Assembly (NCBI RefSeq): GCF_000346465.2
Contig: NC_034009.1
Location: 41,859,897 to 41,923,896 of the forward strand
DNA length: 64,000 nt
Direction: 5' to 3'
DNA from: Prunus persica
Lineage: Eukaryota; Streptophyta; Magnoliopsida; Rosales; Rosaceae
Positions 10,498-23,026 of this stretch are shown in pieces; position 1 is the first letter of the stretch; every line of letters starts with the position of its first letter. The translations under genes were made by a program, and so were the position numbers. The notes beneath the pieces are model-generated. The model was not told the DNA's origin. It did no database searches and saw nothing but the letters and a program-made list of their open reading frames with translations.

Positions 10498-10881
10498 TTA
10501 CCATTTAGAAGCCGAATTGCGGGCTTCAATGGTGCTGTAAATTTTAGAAAAGCGACCAGTTTGGGGTTTGGGCTTCACGGTCTTCTTCCGCAGCCCGAAA
10601 ATCTCTTGCACCAGAGGAACGTGAACCAAAACCAGCTTCCAGGCCAACCACCAACCTGAAAATTCGATCATATACAAAATTTGTCATCGACCCAGATTCT
10701 CAACTCGCGTTTTAATTGCTACCAGAATTCCAAAAAAAAAAGAAGTGGGGAAGTTAGAGAAATAGTAATTACCAACGGAGATGAACGAGAAAACGACTGC
10801 GATTGCGAAGAGAGGACGCAGAAGGAGAAGGGTTAGGTAGTCCCGGTAAGAAAGAGACATCTCAGAGGACGATGAGTCCAT
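10498..10881 (-). CDS. Small conserved-looking membrane protein (88 residues), two exons
   Basis: Exons 10773-10881 and 10498-10655 are joined across a 117-bp GT-AG intron (10656-10772), giving 88 residues from MDSSSSEM to the end NSASKW. The second Met (10858-10860) could also start translation; a longer upstream frame from 11022 exists but reads as leader sequence. The protein has a short polar N-terminus, one hydrophobic span with RPLFAIAVVFSFISVGWWLAWKL (about residues 22-45), an amphipathic stretch HVPLVQEIFGLRKK and a basic/polar tail TGRFSKIYSTIEARNS. It looks like a single-pass membrane protein with a cytosolic or matrix-facing basic tail. I recall similar unnamed plant proteins but cannot give a function. 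The clean intron and coherent protein support a real gene. Confidence 0.75.
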
Positions 10882-11341
10882 AAACGAGCTCAACAAGTTT
10901 CCAATGGTGCTTTTAGTTTTGCAGAGACTTTGACTTGAAATTAAAGTTTGTGAATTTGGGCTGGGTTTGAAGAGAGAAATAAGAATAAGCCTAGGCCTGG
11001 TGGAGACATGGGCCAGCTCCATGGTATCATGGGTTCAGTCCAATATGGGTTTGACCAAAACTTATCAGTAACCAGGGTCCAGGTGCATTGCTCTTTTTGT
11101 CTATTTCTATGCTCAAATAATATCACGTGGGAGCGGAGCCATGTTTGGGCCTAAATCTCCCACCCAAACAAAAAAATAATAAAATAAAATAAAAAAAAGG
11201 TTTTTCCACACCACCCCTCCCCAAAAATATATACATGCAACTCATGAATTTTATTGTATTTTCTTGTTTGTTGTGTTTATTAGGTTCTCATTTGTTCAAT
11301 TTTATCATTGGTAATGTTTTAAACCTATACTTTGCTGCCAA

Positions 11342-11480
11342 CAAGATTTAGTCCAGTGAAAAAAAATCTTACTTGCGGACCAATAGTCTCATGTTTAAAC
11401 TCACGTGACACAACATTGATAGTATGTGTTTGAAACTTCCCTCATCTTGCAATTTAAACTATCACTTGTAAATTTAAAAA
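11342..11480 (+). mobile_element. Diverged tRNA-derived SINE copy
   Basis: The stretch TTTAGTCCAGTG...CTTGCGGACCAATAGTCTCATG...AACTCACGTG aligns with the - strand of the SINE at 3816-3937 (TCTAGTCTAGT...CTTGCAGACCAGTGGTCTCAAG...AATCCTCGCATG). No clear target duplication was found, so it is older or truncated; ends are approximate. Confidence 0.5.
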
Positions 11481-11489
11481 AAGAATAAC

Positions 11490-12530
11490 AAGAACTTTGC
11501 TATGTATTTTTCCTATTAAAACTTTAAATTTTGGCCTATAGAAACTATAAATTCTAACTCCGCCCCTGACTATTAGGGGCGGGACTTGCAACCATGCTGA
11601 GAGCATTCTCAAGGAAACACCACCTCGCTATTCACAATTTTCATGTGCCAATGCAATGATACCAATATACTTTAGCAAGTTCTACCTTACTTTTAACAAT
11701 TTTCACATGGTAGCACCAACATATTATTTAAACTCAAACATACATAACGCTTTAAATGATTTATGGTTCCATGCCATGCCTTTTTTATATAGATCGCATT
11801 AAGGGTGTGGAGGTTGGTGATCTTGTTAGATAGGAAAGACGACAAGGCATCAAGATTCAAAACCATCGCTGGCTCTCTCTCATTAATCCTTGCGGCTACG
11901 TGAGGGCCCACACCATCAGTCACCTCCGACAGATGGACGCTCCCCCACTAAAGAAATTCCTCCCGTCTCAGTCTTCATTTTTTACCGAGCGGATCCTTCA
12001 CAGCTGGACGTGTGGGCCCGAACCCCCCAGCCGAACCTAGACGCCATCCCGACCAGGTGGGCCAATCCACAGAAGTCCTCCACGTGTTTGCTTCACCGAA
12101 ACAAAACCAAACGCTACCGGGTCCTGCCGGTTGCCGGTTAACCCGAACCCGTACGCCACGACCCTTGACCCAATCTCAACCATGCTTACGTTTTTACATC
12201 CAGGTTCATCCCCCTGAAAATCTCCTTAGCTACCATCCGCCAGTTCATTTCCATATATACTACATGACCCAAAGATTAGAAAGCAAAAAACAAACAGAAT
12301 TTCAGAGTCTGAAACTCGCTGCCAATCTTCACGGTTTCTAGGGCATGGAAGCGTTTCCTTCTTCTGCGACTTCTGGATCATCATCATCATCGCTTCATTT
12401 CTTTCGCTGTTGTCGCTGTTGTCGCTGTTGTTGCTGCTGCTGCACCTAATTCCGTATAGCATATCTCTCTAAAACTCGAATTTTCAAATTTTGGGAATTT
12501 GATTGTTGTTTTTGGATATTTTTGGTGGTT
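11490..12530. other. Promoter and 5' leader region of the first SHMT gene
   Basis: No other gene is seen. A GC-richer block near 11890-12200 and the shared segment TTTTTACATCCAGGTTCATCC (near 12191; also near 18633 before the second SHMT) are probably the promoter and 5' untranslated leader. Short CATCAT and GCTGTTGTC repeats lie at 12376-12442. Confidence 0.45.
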
Positions 12531-15500
12531 ATGGGATTCGCGGAGGCTCAGCCGGACTTGTGTCTAGGGTTTAACGCGCACCACTGCTCGGGGTCAACGA
12601 ATTCAGTCCAATCCGTTCCGCTGCAATTGCTCGACCTGAAGGAAGAGAAGATTAGGGTTGAGAATGGAGACGATAGTCACGAGGAGGAAGATGACGAGAA
12701 ATTCAGTCTCTTGGGGCACTCTATCTGCCCGAAGAGGCCGAGGGATGGGTCTGGGTTCGCTCTGAACCCGACCCCGTCGAAGTGCTTAGCCGTCGAATCG
12801 GCTGGGCTGGAGGCGAGGCGGGATGCGGTTCGCTCTTGGGGGAACCAGCCGCTTTCGGTTTCGGACCCGGAAATTCATGAAATTATGGAGAAGGAGAAGC
12901 ATCGGCAGTTCAAAGGCATCGAATTGGTGGCTTCTGAGAATTTCGTGTGCAGAGCTGTAATGGAAGCTCTGGGCAGCCACTTGACGAACAAATACTCCGA
13001 GGGTATGCCCGGAGCGAGATACTACACTGGCAATCAGCACATTGATCAGATTGAATTGCTCTGTCATGAACGCGCATTGACCGCTTTCAGTCTCGATCCA
13101 GAGAAATGGGGTGTCAATGTCCAGCCTTACTCTTGTACCTCTGCGAATTTTGCAGTCTACACCGGTCTTTTGCTCCCAAATGATCGGATTATGGGCCTGG
13201 ATTCGCCTTCCGGAGGGCATATGAGTCATGGGTATTATACTCCCAGTGGGAAGAAGGTCTCTGCAGCTTCGATATTCTTTGACAGTTTCCCTTATAAGGT
13301 GAACCCACAAACAGGGTACATTGATTATGATAAGCTTGAGGAGAGGGCAGTTGATTATCGTCCCAAGATACTAATTTGTGGTGGGAGTTCATACCCCCGG
13401 GAGTGGGATTATGCCAGGTTTAGGCATATTGCGGATAAATGCGGAGCGGTGTTGATGTGCGACATGGCACATATCAGCGGTCTTGTGGCAGCCAAGGTGT
13501 GAAATTTGACATCCTAACTCTAGTTTTCTTTATTTATTTTTGTTTAGTCTCCAAATTTGTTAGCTATTTCTGTACATGTGCGGCATATTGTCACAAACCT
13601 TTAGACAACAGGAGAAAGAAAATGAATTGACTGATCTATTAAGATATCATATCATGACCTCTTTGATTGCCACAAAACACTTATTGCACTGTTTTTTCTC
13701 AATACGTATTTCTGTTGAACTGTTTATCCATAAACAATACTATAATAGTATGCAAATGGATTAACTTAAACGTATAATATATTTGAAGCTGATGAAAATA
13801 GGTTTCTGGTTGCTATATGCCAGTCTAGTGGTATTCAGTTTTAGTATCTAGTATATGGGATAACTACTGGTTTAGTGGTTTACTTTATGGGAGTTCAAAG
13901 CAAGTATTAATTTAGTAAGCTCCACCGTGAAAGGGTTCCCTTTTTTGAATTGATTTGAATGTAGAAAATCTTTTTTAACCCCTGTTTGTATAACACTGAG
14001 GAGATAGTGCAAATCGTTCCACTCTACCTATTGCCTCAGGTTTCCTGTTTGTTTCTAATGTGATGTGTTCCATGCTTCTTGGTTCTCTTGTCTCATTTGG
14101 TATACTCTCGTGCCTTCTTCATCTTGATGTTTCTTATGAATTACAGCTTTTCTTCGTTCTAGTAACTGTGAGAGTTATCCCGTGTTATGGTATGGAAAAA
14201 ATACAGAACTTTTAAAACTTTGAATCACTTGGGAGAGATGGCGACATCCTTAATGCTGTTTCTCATTTTTTTAATATATGGGTTAACCTTCCAAGATTGA
14301 TTTGTAGTACTAATTTAGAATGAATGACCCTTTCACTGTTCTTCTCTAATGTGGATTATCTGTTTGTTGCTTAAAAACTGTTGAATACTGATTTTTGGCC
14401 ATCTGAAACTTGGTGTAATTTTGCGGTTTGACTAGCCTTCATTCTATGAGCCTCTTCATGTTGGTTTTTAAGTTCCCCTTTTCTATGTGAAATGATAAGA
14501 GCGGGATATCCTAGTTATATTAAGCCGTGTATTAATTGAGAACAGGAATTTCTGCACCATATTTCCTTACTTATAGGCTATTGTTTTTTACAGGAATGTG
14601 CAAGTCCGTTTGATTATTGTGATATTGTTACGTCAACAACGCACAAGAGTCTCCGGGGTCCTAGGGGAGGCATTATCTTTTACAGGAAAGGCACAAAACT
14701 AAGGAAGCAAGGAATGCATCATACTAATGGAGATGGTAGTGGCCATTATGATTTTGAGGAAAAGATAAATTTTGCGGTTTTCCCCTCCTTACAAGGAGGT
14801 CCTCACAACAACCATATTGCTGCTCTTGCCATAGCCTTAAAACAAGTAGCTACTCCAGAGTATAAAGCGTACATGCAACAGGTGAAGAGAAATGCACAGG
14901 CCTTAGCTAATGCTTTGTTAAGAAGAAAATGCAGATTGGTGACTGGTGGTACCGACAATCACTTGTTGCTTTGGGATTTGACTGCTCTTGGTTTAACAGG
15001 TATTATAATGTTAACCTGCCCAATTTTCACTGAATGGATTATAAAATTATTTGCATGTGGAGCAAATCTTCTGTTTACCTGTTGAGTTTCGTTGTGATTT
15101 TAGTCCCACGTGTAGTCAACTTATAATTAGTCAACATTCAAGTTTATATCCCAATTTATTATGCATTACATGATTGCCTTTATAAGCCAAACAAAAGCTA
15201 TATTTGCATACATTTGCACATATCTAACTGTGCAATTGTTTCTCTATTTCCCCTCCCCGTCTCGCTTTTTCTTTCTTTCCGTTTCGTTAAACTTATGGTT
15301 CATGTAGTTTCGATGTCTAATTTTTATTTCACCATCTAACCCCTTTCCTCTGAACAATGTGATATAGGGAGGAACTATGAGAAGGTCTGTGAGATGTGCC
15401 ACATCACTCTCAATAAAACTGCTATATTTGGTGATAATGGTGCCTTTTCTCCTGGTGGAGTGAGAATTGGTGAGTAGTCTTTGTCGTTTTAACTTGATCT

Positions 15501-15975
15501 TCAATATTCTGAAAGCTGCATACTAGGCCATTTGGCTGCTCAACTTCTATCAAAACACGGACATCAAACAGTCACCCAATTTTCATATTTATAAATATCG
15601 TTTTATTCCAATTGCGCCTTTTGTGTTTTTCTTCCTTGTGTCTCTTTTGCTTGTAGTCAATCATTCAGCCTACTTGTCTCGTAAGGCATTATTATACTAA
15701 GTTGCAATTCTATGGTGTTCTAAGTTTTCTTTTTCTTGTTTGTTTTTGCAGGTACTCCTGCTATGACTACAAGAGGTTGTGTGGAGGCTGATTTTGAGAC
15801 AATGGCCGAATTACTTCTTAGGGCTGCTCAGATTACTGTTAATGTTCAGAGGGAATATGGAAAATTTCAGAAAGATTTTAGCAAAGGTCTCCAGAACAAT
15901 AAAGATATAATTGAGCTCAGAAATCGGGTTGAAACATTTGCATCCCAGTTTGCAATGCCAGGATATGATATTTAA
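12531..15975 (+). CDS. SHM7-like: Serine hydroxymethyltransferase, SHM6/SHM7 type, copy 1
   Basis: Four exons, 12531-13496, 14594-14999, 15368-15469 and 15752-15975, join to 565 codons. SHMT is a pyridoxal-phosphate enzyme that converts serine and tetrahydrofolate to glycine and methylene-tetrahydrofolate. Visible signatures are [17 protein letters not shown], the GGHMSHGYY loop, the [12 protein letters not shown] block and the Schiff-base lysine in [13 protein letters not shown]. The N-terminal extension of about 100 residues, including a basic CPKRPRD patch and SKCLAVES, is characteristic of the plant SHM6/SHM7 branch; Arabidopsis SHM7 (MSA1) is reported as nuclear, so a nuclear or cytosolic site is more likely than mitochondrial. 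The ATG at 12531 is preferred over in-frame TTG/GTG codons upstream. The same structure recurs in the copy at 18975-23026. Confidence 0.93.
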
Positions 15976-16492
15976 ACATGTGACATCTCTCATGCATATT
16001 ATCTTTTGCTTCTATGGCATACCTTGCTTTCTTGGTAACCATACACATTTTATTTTTGGCCCGGTTCAGTTCTTGAATTAATCTCGTGTAAATTACAGAG
16101 GAATACCGAATAGGTTGCCGATCTTCACAAGTAGCCCACATTGCCACATCCTCCCTGACTATGTCTTTGTGATTTTGTATAAATTATAGAAAGGAAAAAT
16201 TCTACTTCTTTGTGAATGTGTAACCAAATTTATTGAATTTTTTAGCTCTCTGACTCTCGACTGGATTGTTGATCCCTAAATTCTCTTACATGTTTGCTTT
16301 AAAGTTTTTTTCAGAACCTTGGAGACCAGCCGTAAATCGAGTGAATGCTATAATCCTTATTTGTCAAAATTTGCTATAATCCTTACAAACAAATAATATT
16401 AAGAACTGATCCAACATTTGGAAATTTGTAATGAACACGAAATTGGTAACTAAGAAATTTCAAGTCAAAAAAGAAAAATAGCTTAAAAATTA
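15976..16492. other. 3' region of SHMT copy 1
   Basis: The probable 3' untranslated region; it shares blocks (for example near 16090-16150) with the region after the second SHMT (about 23140-23215), so it belongs to the duplicated unit. From about 16478 the left arm of a larger inverted repeat begins. Confidence 0.5.
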
Positions 16493-16500
16493 GGGTTAAC

Positions 16501-17377
16501 TAGGGGTGGGCATCTCATCCGAATTATCCGCGTATCAAACATATTGTACCGATGGTTTGGTTTCATTTGATTAAATAATTACTTTTTAATTTTAATTATT
16601 CTGATATGATCCGTACCGAGATGTTTGGTTTGGTTAAGAGAAACAATATTCTTAACCTGACGGAAATTGGTACTGATATGATATTTATACTTATTCTATT
16701 ATTTCAAAACAAAACAAGAAACCAAAGATAAATACAATCAGCATTTTCTATCACTCATTTATCACTGTTGTATCACTTCTTTATCATCATTGTATCACTG
16801 CTTTATCACCATTTTATCACTTCTTTATCACCTGGTACTGTAGCACTTGTTGGTCATAGATGAATTTATTAATTTCTTATGTTTTCCAGTTTCAACCTTT
16901 GTCCCATTTTTTACTTGTAACTTTTCAACCATTGATCTAAATTTTATGTTCTTTATATAGTTGGATTCAGCATTAAAAAATAAAGAACTCAACGCAGAAC
17001 AAATTCAAAATTATTTACATAAATGTAGAGAATTCAGTAAAAATAACACTCAAATGTTCAAACAACAAACGCAAGTGGCTCCCAGTACATCTTGAGTATA
17101 TATTGAATGATATAGTGACTAAGTTATTTGATTTCATACTTGGATGAATTAGACTATTGGATTTTTATATTTTACAATGATGATTTGGTGTATTTATTCA
17201 AGAACTTATGTTAGGTGAAAGTATTATAAATTGTATTTTTATTAGTATGTTTTTATTACGGTATTACCGGCGTACCGAATCAATCCGAATCGAATATTAG
17301 GTTAACCGATCTGAAGTCTACCAAAGTCTCTGATTTGATTAACGGAAGAACCTTATACCGATCTGTACCCATGCCTA
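16501..17377. mobile_element. Non-autonomous hAT transposon with 8-bp target duplication
   Basis: The 877-bp element is flanked by a perfect 8-bp duplication GGGTTAAC (16493-16500 and 17378-17385). The ends TAGGGGTGGGCATC and, inverted, TAGGCATGGGTACAG form short imperfect terminal inverted repeats of the plant hAT type (TAGGGGTG..). Subterminal CCGAAT/ACCGAT motifs recur near both ends. There is no transposase frame. It interrupts the left arm of an outer inverted repeat. Confidence 0.75.
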
Positions 17378-17414
17378 GGGTTAACTGTTGATTTGCCCTC
17401 TAAATTTGTACCTA

Positions 17415-17629
17415 ATTAAGAATTGAAATTATTAATTAAATAAGGATAATATGGTAAATTCACACTTTTTAATATTAAAAAAATTAAAATTAAAAGAAAA
17501 TTCAGATAATAGATCCTATTTTTATGGAACACAACTACCTATTATATTTTTTAATTCTAAAATATAATTTATAATTTTTAAATTAAAAAAAATCTCTCGT
17601 AGGCACAGAAGCGCCTGTGAAGAGTCTAG
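17415..17629 (+). mobile_element. 5'-truncated non-autonomous Helitron
   Basis: The body from ATTGAAATTATTAATTAAAT onward matches the Helitron at 3346-3628 and ends with a hairpin (CACAG..CTGTG, about 17604-17619) and CTAG at 17626-17629 followed by T. The 5' third is missing. Confidence 0.6.
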
Positions 17630-17875
17630 TAAAACAATAAATAAAAAGAAAAGAAAACATGAACATTCCCCAACCCCATCCCGCTCCCCACCAACCCCTA
17701 GCCTCTCCCACCATCATCCCCTAGCTACCTCACCAGTCTCCCAACTCCAACATCCCTCTTCGTCCAAAAAACCACCTTAACCCCTGAAATTGCTTAGTCC
17801 ACCCGACCCAAAACCCAAGCAATGTAATATATGCGTCATGCTACTCAATCCGCCACCTCCACCCGATCTGTCCAT

Positions 17876-17920
17876 GAGAGGAGAGAGAGAGAGAGAGAGA
17901 GAGAGACAAACACACACACA
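17876..17920. repeat. (GA)n-(CA)n microsatellite
   Basis: About 15 GA units are followed by a short CA run. It is the source of chance open frames on both strands. Confidence 0.9.
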
Positions 17921-18348
17921 AAGAGAGATAAACAGAGATCTTGTGTTTGTGGGTTATGGAATGCTTATATTTTATTTTATTTTTGAATTTTTGTTGTGAT
18001 TCATGGTTGGTTATGCTTTGTATGAGTTTAATTACAAGTTGGGGGTTTGATTTTGGTGGTGGGGATAACAATGCGGGAAGAGGTGGCTGTGGGGGTGGTC
18101 TCAGGTTGGGGTGTTGAGAAGTTCTGGGAGAGAGAGAGAGCGAAGGGAACGGTGGGTACAGGAAAGGGGAGGTTAAGGGAAGGAAAACGACAAATTGGAT
18201 GAAATGTGAGAAAAATTAACGGCATGAGGAAATTAGCTAAAAATAATAATTGAGTTCCTTAATTTCTAAAAAAAAAAGAAGATAAAAAGTAAATTAAAAT
18301 TAAGTATAAATTCAGGAGCAAATCAACAATTAACCCTAAAAATTATTT

Positions 18349-18974
18349 TCCAAGGCTTTTTCTATCGATCTCATCTACCAGACGAAGAATGTCAAAGCCG
18401 TCTCGTTGATATTGCCTAAAATCTCATTATTAAAGTATTTTATTTTCCATCGTGGCAATATGAAACCGCTAAATATTTATAATTTCCATATTGCAAAACT
18501 GTTAAATGTTTATAATCAATCCAAAATGTAAGAATTTCATCTATTTCCTTAAATATATTAACAAACTGCAGAACTAAAATGGCAAATGACTCAATTTACA
18601 ATGAAAATTAAAATTACGATTTGGCCTTGTGTTTTTACATCCAGGTTCATCCTCCCTTGAGCTCGCCCCTCAATTATCATTCGCCGCATCATTTTCTAAT
18701 ATTACATTCTCTTTCACTCTCTTTCCTTCTCTCTCTCTCTAACTCTCTGCTAATCTCGACGGTCTTTAGGGTTTCTGCATGGAAACCTCTGCTTCTTCCT
18801 CAGCGACTTCTGCACAATCATCAAGGCCTCGATCCTGTCGCTGTAGCTTCTTCAGGCGCTGTTGTCGCTGCTACTGTTGTTGCTTCTATTAAAAAAAATT
18901 GAGCAATAATTTTTTTTTGAATTTTGATTCTGTTTTTGGAAAATTTGACATTTTTTTGGTAATTTTCGGTAGTT
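18349..18974. other. Promoter and 5' leader of SHMT copy 2
   Basis: AT-rich upstream DNA, then from about 18630 a leader homologous to that of copy 1. A CT-rich stretch at 18711-18745 is typical of plant 5' untranslated leaders. Confidence 0.45.
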
Positions 18975-21900
18975 ATGGGTTTCACGGAGACTCAGCCGGG
19001 CCTATTTCTAGGGTTTAGCACGCATCACAGTTCGAGCTCGTCGAATTCAATCCAATCCGTTCCGCTGCAATTGCTCGACCAAAAAGAAGAGCAAATTAGG
19101 GTTGAGAATGGAGACGATCACGACGAAGACGAGAATTTCAACCTCTTAGGGCATTCAATCTGCCTCAAAAGGCAGAGGGATGTGTCCGGGTTCACTCCGA
19201 ACCCATCAAAGTGCTTGGCGGTCGAACCGATGGGGCTGGAGGCGAGGCGAGCCGCGGTTCGGTCTTGGGGGAACCAGCCCCTTTCGTCTGCGGACCCGGA
19301 GGTCCATGAAATTATGGAGAAGGAGAGGCATCGCCAGTTCAAAGGCATCGAATTGGTGGCTTCTGAGAATTTCGTGTGCAGAGCTGTGAAGGAAGCTCTG
19401 GGCAGTCACTTGACGAACAAGTACTCCGAGGGTATGCCGGGAGCGAGATACTACACTGGCAATCAGCACATTGATCAGATTGAATTGCTTTGTTATGAGC
19501 GTGCACTGGGCGCTTTCAGTCTTGATCCAGAGAAATGGGGTGTTAATGTTCAGCCCTACTCTTGTACCTCTGCAAATTTCGCAGTCTACACCGGTCTTCT
19601 GCTCCCAAATGATCGGATTATGGGCTTGGATTCGCCTTCTGGAGGGCATATGAGTCATGGGTATTATATTCCTGGCGGGAAGAAGGTCTCCGCCGCCTCG
19701 ATATTTTTTGACAGTTTTCCTTATAAGGTGAACCCACAAACAGGATACATCGATTATGATAAGCTTGAGGAGAGGGCGGTTGATTATCGCCCCAAGATAC
19801 TAATTTGCGGTGGGAGTTCATACCCCCGGGAGTGGGATTATGCTAGATTTAGGCATATTGCGGATAAATGCGGAGCCGTGTTGATGTGTGACATGGCTCA
19901 TATCAGCGGTCTTGTGGCAGCCAAGGTTTGAAATTTGATTTCCCAAGTCTTAACTCTAGTTTTATTTCACCCTTATGTATTTACTATTTGTATGGAGCGT
20001 GGACCATAATTACCAATTGCTGAATTTGTTACCTGTTGCAATACATGTCTGATGCTGTTGTTAATGCTTGATAGCAAATTTTTTTCCATGAAGCTCTAAA
20101 CTGGCTGAGTGGCTGTTATTGGAGAGCTGGTCAGTTTTAGAGTCCTCTCTTATTTGGCAATATAACGGACTAAATCTTTGTAATGCTCATAAATTGGGCT
20201 GCTAAAAGTTACAACCTGGGTCACTGTGATTGAACCATTTTTACAAAATGAAATTATTGATCCATCAAGTTATCATATCATGATCGCTTGGCCTGCTAAC
20301 AAAATGCTATTTGAACGGTGTAGTATCAATAAGTGTTTTGGTTGATAAATGATACTGTAATAACATGCAAATAAGTTGCAAGGGAAGTGTTTATCTAGTA
20401 ACCTGCACTGCGAGAGTGTTTTCTTTTTTTAATAGATTGAATGTAAAGGCTTTTTCACCTCCTGTACAATGTTATAAAACAATTGATTAGTGCAATTTGT
20501 TCCACTCTATTTGTTGCCTTAGGTTAGAAATTGGTTTCCCGGTTTTTCTAATGTCATGTGTTCCATGCTTCTTGGTTCTGGTGCCTCATTTTGTTTACTT
20601 TTGTGCTTACCTGCAACTTGATGTTTTTTTTTTAATGTCAGACAAATTTTCTTAATTCCAGTAAACGTCAGAGTTATATCATGTTATTAAATTTGGGCAT
20701 TTCATTAATGTTCTAGTGTTGTGATCTGATTTATTTTGAAAAGTAGAACTGTACAGTATATTTTTAATATTTGAATCTCTAGGTGAGATGATAACATCCT
20801 TAATGCTGTTTAGGAAACCTATATCTTTGGTACTCATGTTTGCCTTCCAACATTGATGTGTAATACTTGCTTTGAATGAGCCTTTCGCTGTTGTATTCTT
20901 GTATGGATTAACTGTTTGTTGCTTTAGAACCCTTGAATAAAGATTTGTCTCTCTAAAACTTGGGGTAATTTTGTGTATTTGACTATTCTGCATTCTCTGT
21001 GATTTCCACCATTTGTAAGGTGTTTACTTTATCTTTAGCTCCTGAAAGTCAATTGTGCATAAGTCTGCATTTGTGTTTACGCCTAAATCCAAAAGAAACT
21101 AAATCGCTAATCACATCATTTTTGAAGTTCCTCCTATTCTATGTGAAGTGATAAGGAGTGGGATGTTCTGGCTGTATATTAAGCAACTGGACTGGACTCA
21201 TACTAATTGAAAAGGGAATAACTGCAACATATTTACTTATTAGCTATTGTTTATTGCAGGAATGTGCTAGTCCGTTTGATTATTGTGATATTGTTACTTC
21301 AACAACACACAAAAGTCTCCGCGGTCCTAGGGGAGGTATTATTTTCTACAGGAAAGGCACTAAATTAAGGAAGCAAGGCGTGCACCATAGTAATGTAGAC
21401 GGTAGTAATCACTATGATTTTGAGGAAAAGATAAACTTTGCTGTTTTCCCCTCCCTACAAGGAGGTCCCCACAACAACTATATTGCTGCTCTTGCGATAG
21501 CCTTAAAGCAAGTAGCCACTCCAGAATATAAAGCTTATATGCAACAGGTGAAGAGAAATGCACAGGCCTTAGCTAACGCTTTGTTAAGAAGAAAGTGCAG
21601 ATTGGTGACTGGTGGTACCGACAATCACTTGTTGCTTTGGGATCTGACCGCTCTTGGTTTAACAGGTATCATAATGTTAACCAGCCCAATTTCACAGAAT
21701 GGATTATAAAATTATATTTGTATGTGAGTTTTGTTATTATTTTAGTCCCACATCTAGTTAACTTATAGGTGTACATACCAGTTCATTTTGCATTACATGA
21801 TTGCTTTTATAAGCCAAACAGAAGGTGATTAGCTTTTAAAATAACGAAAATGTCTTTGCAAACATTAATAGCGAACTTCTGGTCATTGATAATGTTAGAA

Positions 21901-23026
21901 GAGGAAAAAAGGAAAATTCTACTGTCCTACCAGGTTAGAAACACCAACCTGGAAGCTCAGGGTGGTCACGGCTGCTTTAAAATTAAGGGAAGTTACATTT
22001 GATCAATTGCTGCTTTAAACAATTATGATTTAGGATCCTTGACAATACTCTGCATTATTTTTTAAATTGTTGCGGGGACATGTTTGTCCCCACATTTTGT
22101 GTTCAAATCCAATTATTAGACGTGATAGCTTAAGGAGCAAAGGTTTTGCTAGTTTAATCCCAATTGTGGATGATAGATGGGGACCTTATCTTTTCAATGG
22201 TTCAATAAACATTTTTCATATGAGCATCTATCTCTCTGTTCCAGTTTTTAGTCATTTGCACATATTCAAGTGTGCAATTGTTTCTCTTTCTCCCCTGCCC
22301 TACTTTTTTTCCTTCCATTTTCTTAAACTTACGATCTTACATGATTTTTATGTCTAATTTTGTACTTCACTATCTAACCCCTTTCTTGTTCACAACATAA
22401 ATAATATAGGGAGGAACTATGAGAAAGTATGTGAGATGTGCGACATCACTCTCAATAAAACTGCTATATTTGGTGATAATGGTGCTTTGTCTCCTGGGGG
22501 AGTGAGAATTGGTGAGTAGTCTCTGTCGTTTAAACTTGATCGTCAATATTCTGAAAGCTGTACCCTATGCCATTTGCTAGCTTGAATTTTATCAACATGG
22601 CACATCACGATTAACAATTTTCGATTTTATAAATATCATTGTTCCAAATTGCCTTTTGTCTTGGTTTTTATCCCCTTCTGTCTCTTTGTCATACAGTCAG
22701 TCTGCATGCCTCGTGGTGCATTTTGTTAAAGTAATCTGCTTCTCTTTGGTCATTTTATGTTGTATGGATATTAAACTTTCTTTTTCTTGTTTGTTTTTGC
22801 AGGTACCCCTGCTATGACTACAAGAGGATGTGTGGAGGCTGATTTTGAGACAATGGCTGAATTTCTTCTTAGGGCTGCTCAGATTACTGTTAATGTTCAG
22901 AGGGAATATGGAAAGCTTCAGAAAGATTTTATCAAAGGTCTCCAGAACAATAAAGATATTGTTGACCTCCGAAATCGGGTTGAAACATTTGCATCCCAGT
23001 TTGCAATGCCAGGATGTGATATTTAA
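18975..23026 (+). CDS. SHM7-like: Serine hydroxymethyltransferase, SHM6/SHM7 type, copy 2
   Basis: Exons 18975-19925, 21260-21665, 22410-22511 and 22803-23026 join to 560 codons. Exons 2, 3 and 4 have exactly the same lengths (406, 102 and 224 bases) and phases as in copy 1, and exon 1 is 15 bases shorter through small deletions in the low-complexity N-terminal region (for example DHDEDENF against [12 protein letters not shown]). All catalytic signatures are kept: [21 protein letters not shown] and [11 protein letters not shown]. The enzyme is again a PLP-dependent serine/glycine and one-carbon enzyme of the extended plant branch. It ends MPGCDI where copy 1 ends MPGYDI. Intron 1 is also alignable with that of copy 1, so this is a tandem duplicate, and both copies appear intact. 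Confidence 0.93.

Larger units (their letters stand above)
16478..18348. mobile_element. Larger inverted-repeat element hosting two other insertions
   Basis: The left arm, AATTAGGGTTAAC followed after the hAT insertion by TGTTGATTTGCCC...AATTTGTACCTAATT (16478-16500 plus 17386-17425), is matched in inverted orientation at about 18288-18348. Between the arms lie the hAT element, a Helitron fragment, and a C/T-rich then GA-rich stretch with a (GA)n/(CA)n microsatellite at 17876-17920. The class of the outer element is unknown; MULE-like is possible. Confidence 0.45.

Noticed and set aside
10882..11022. Upstream in-frame extension of the small membrane protein
   Set aside because: The extra 47 residues are low in membrane-protein character and look like translated 5' leader; the ATG at 10879-10881 gives a compact protein.
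11560..11590. Short GCCCC..GGGGC inverted repeat
   Set aside because: It is too short and isolated to support a terminator, an RNA gene or a transposon end.
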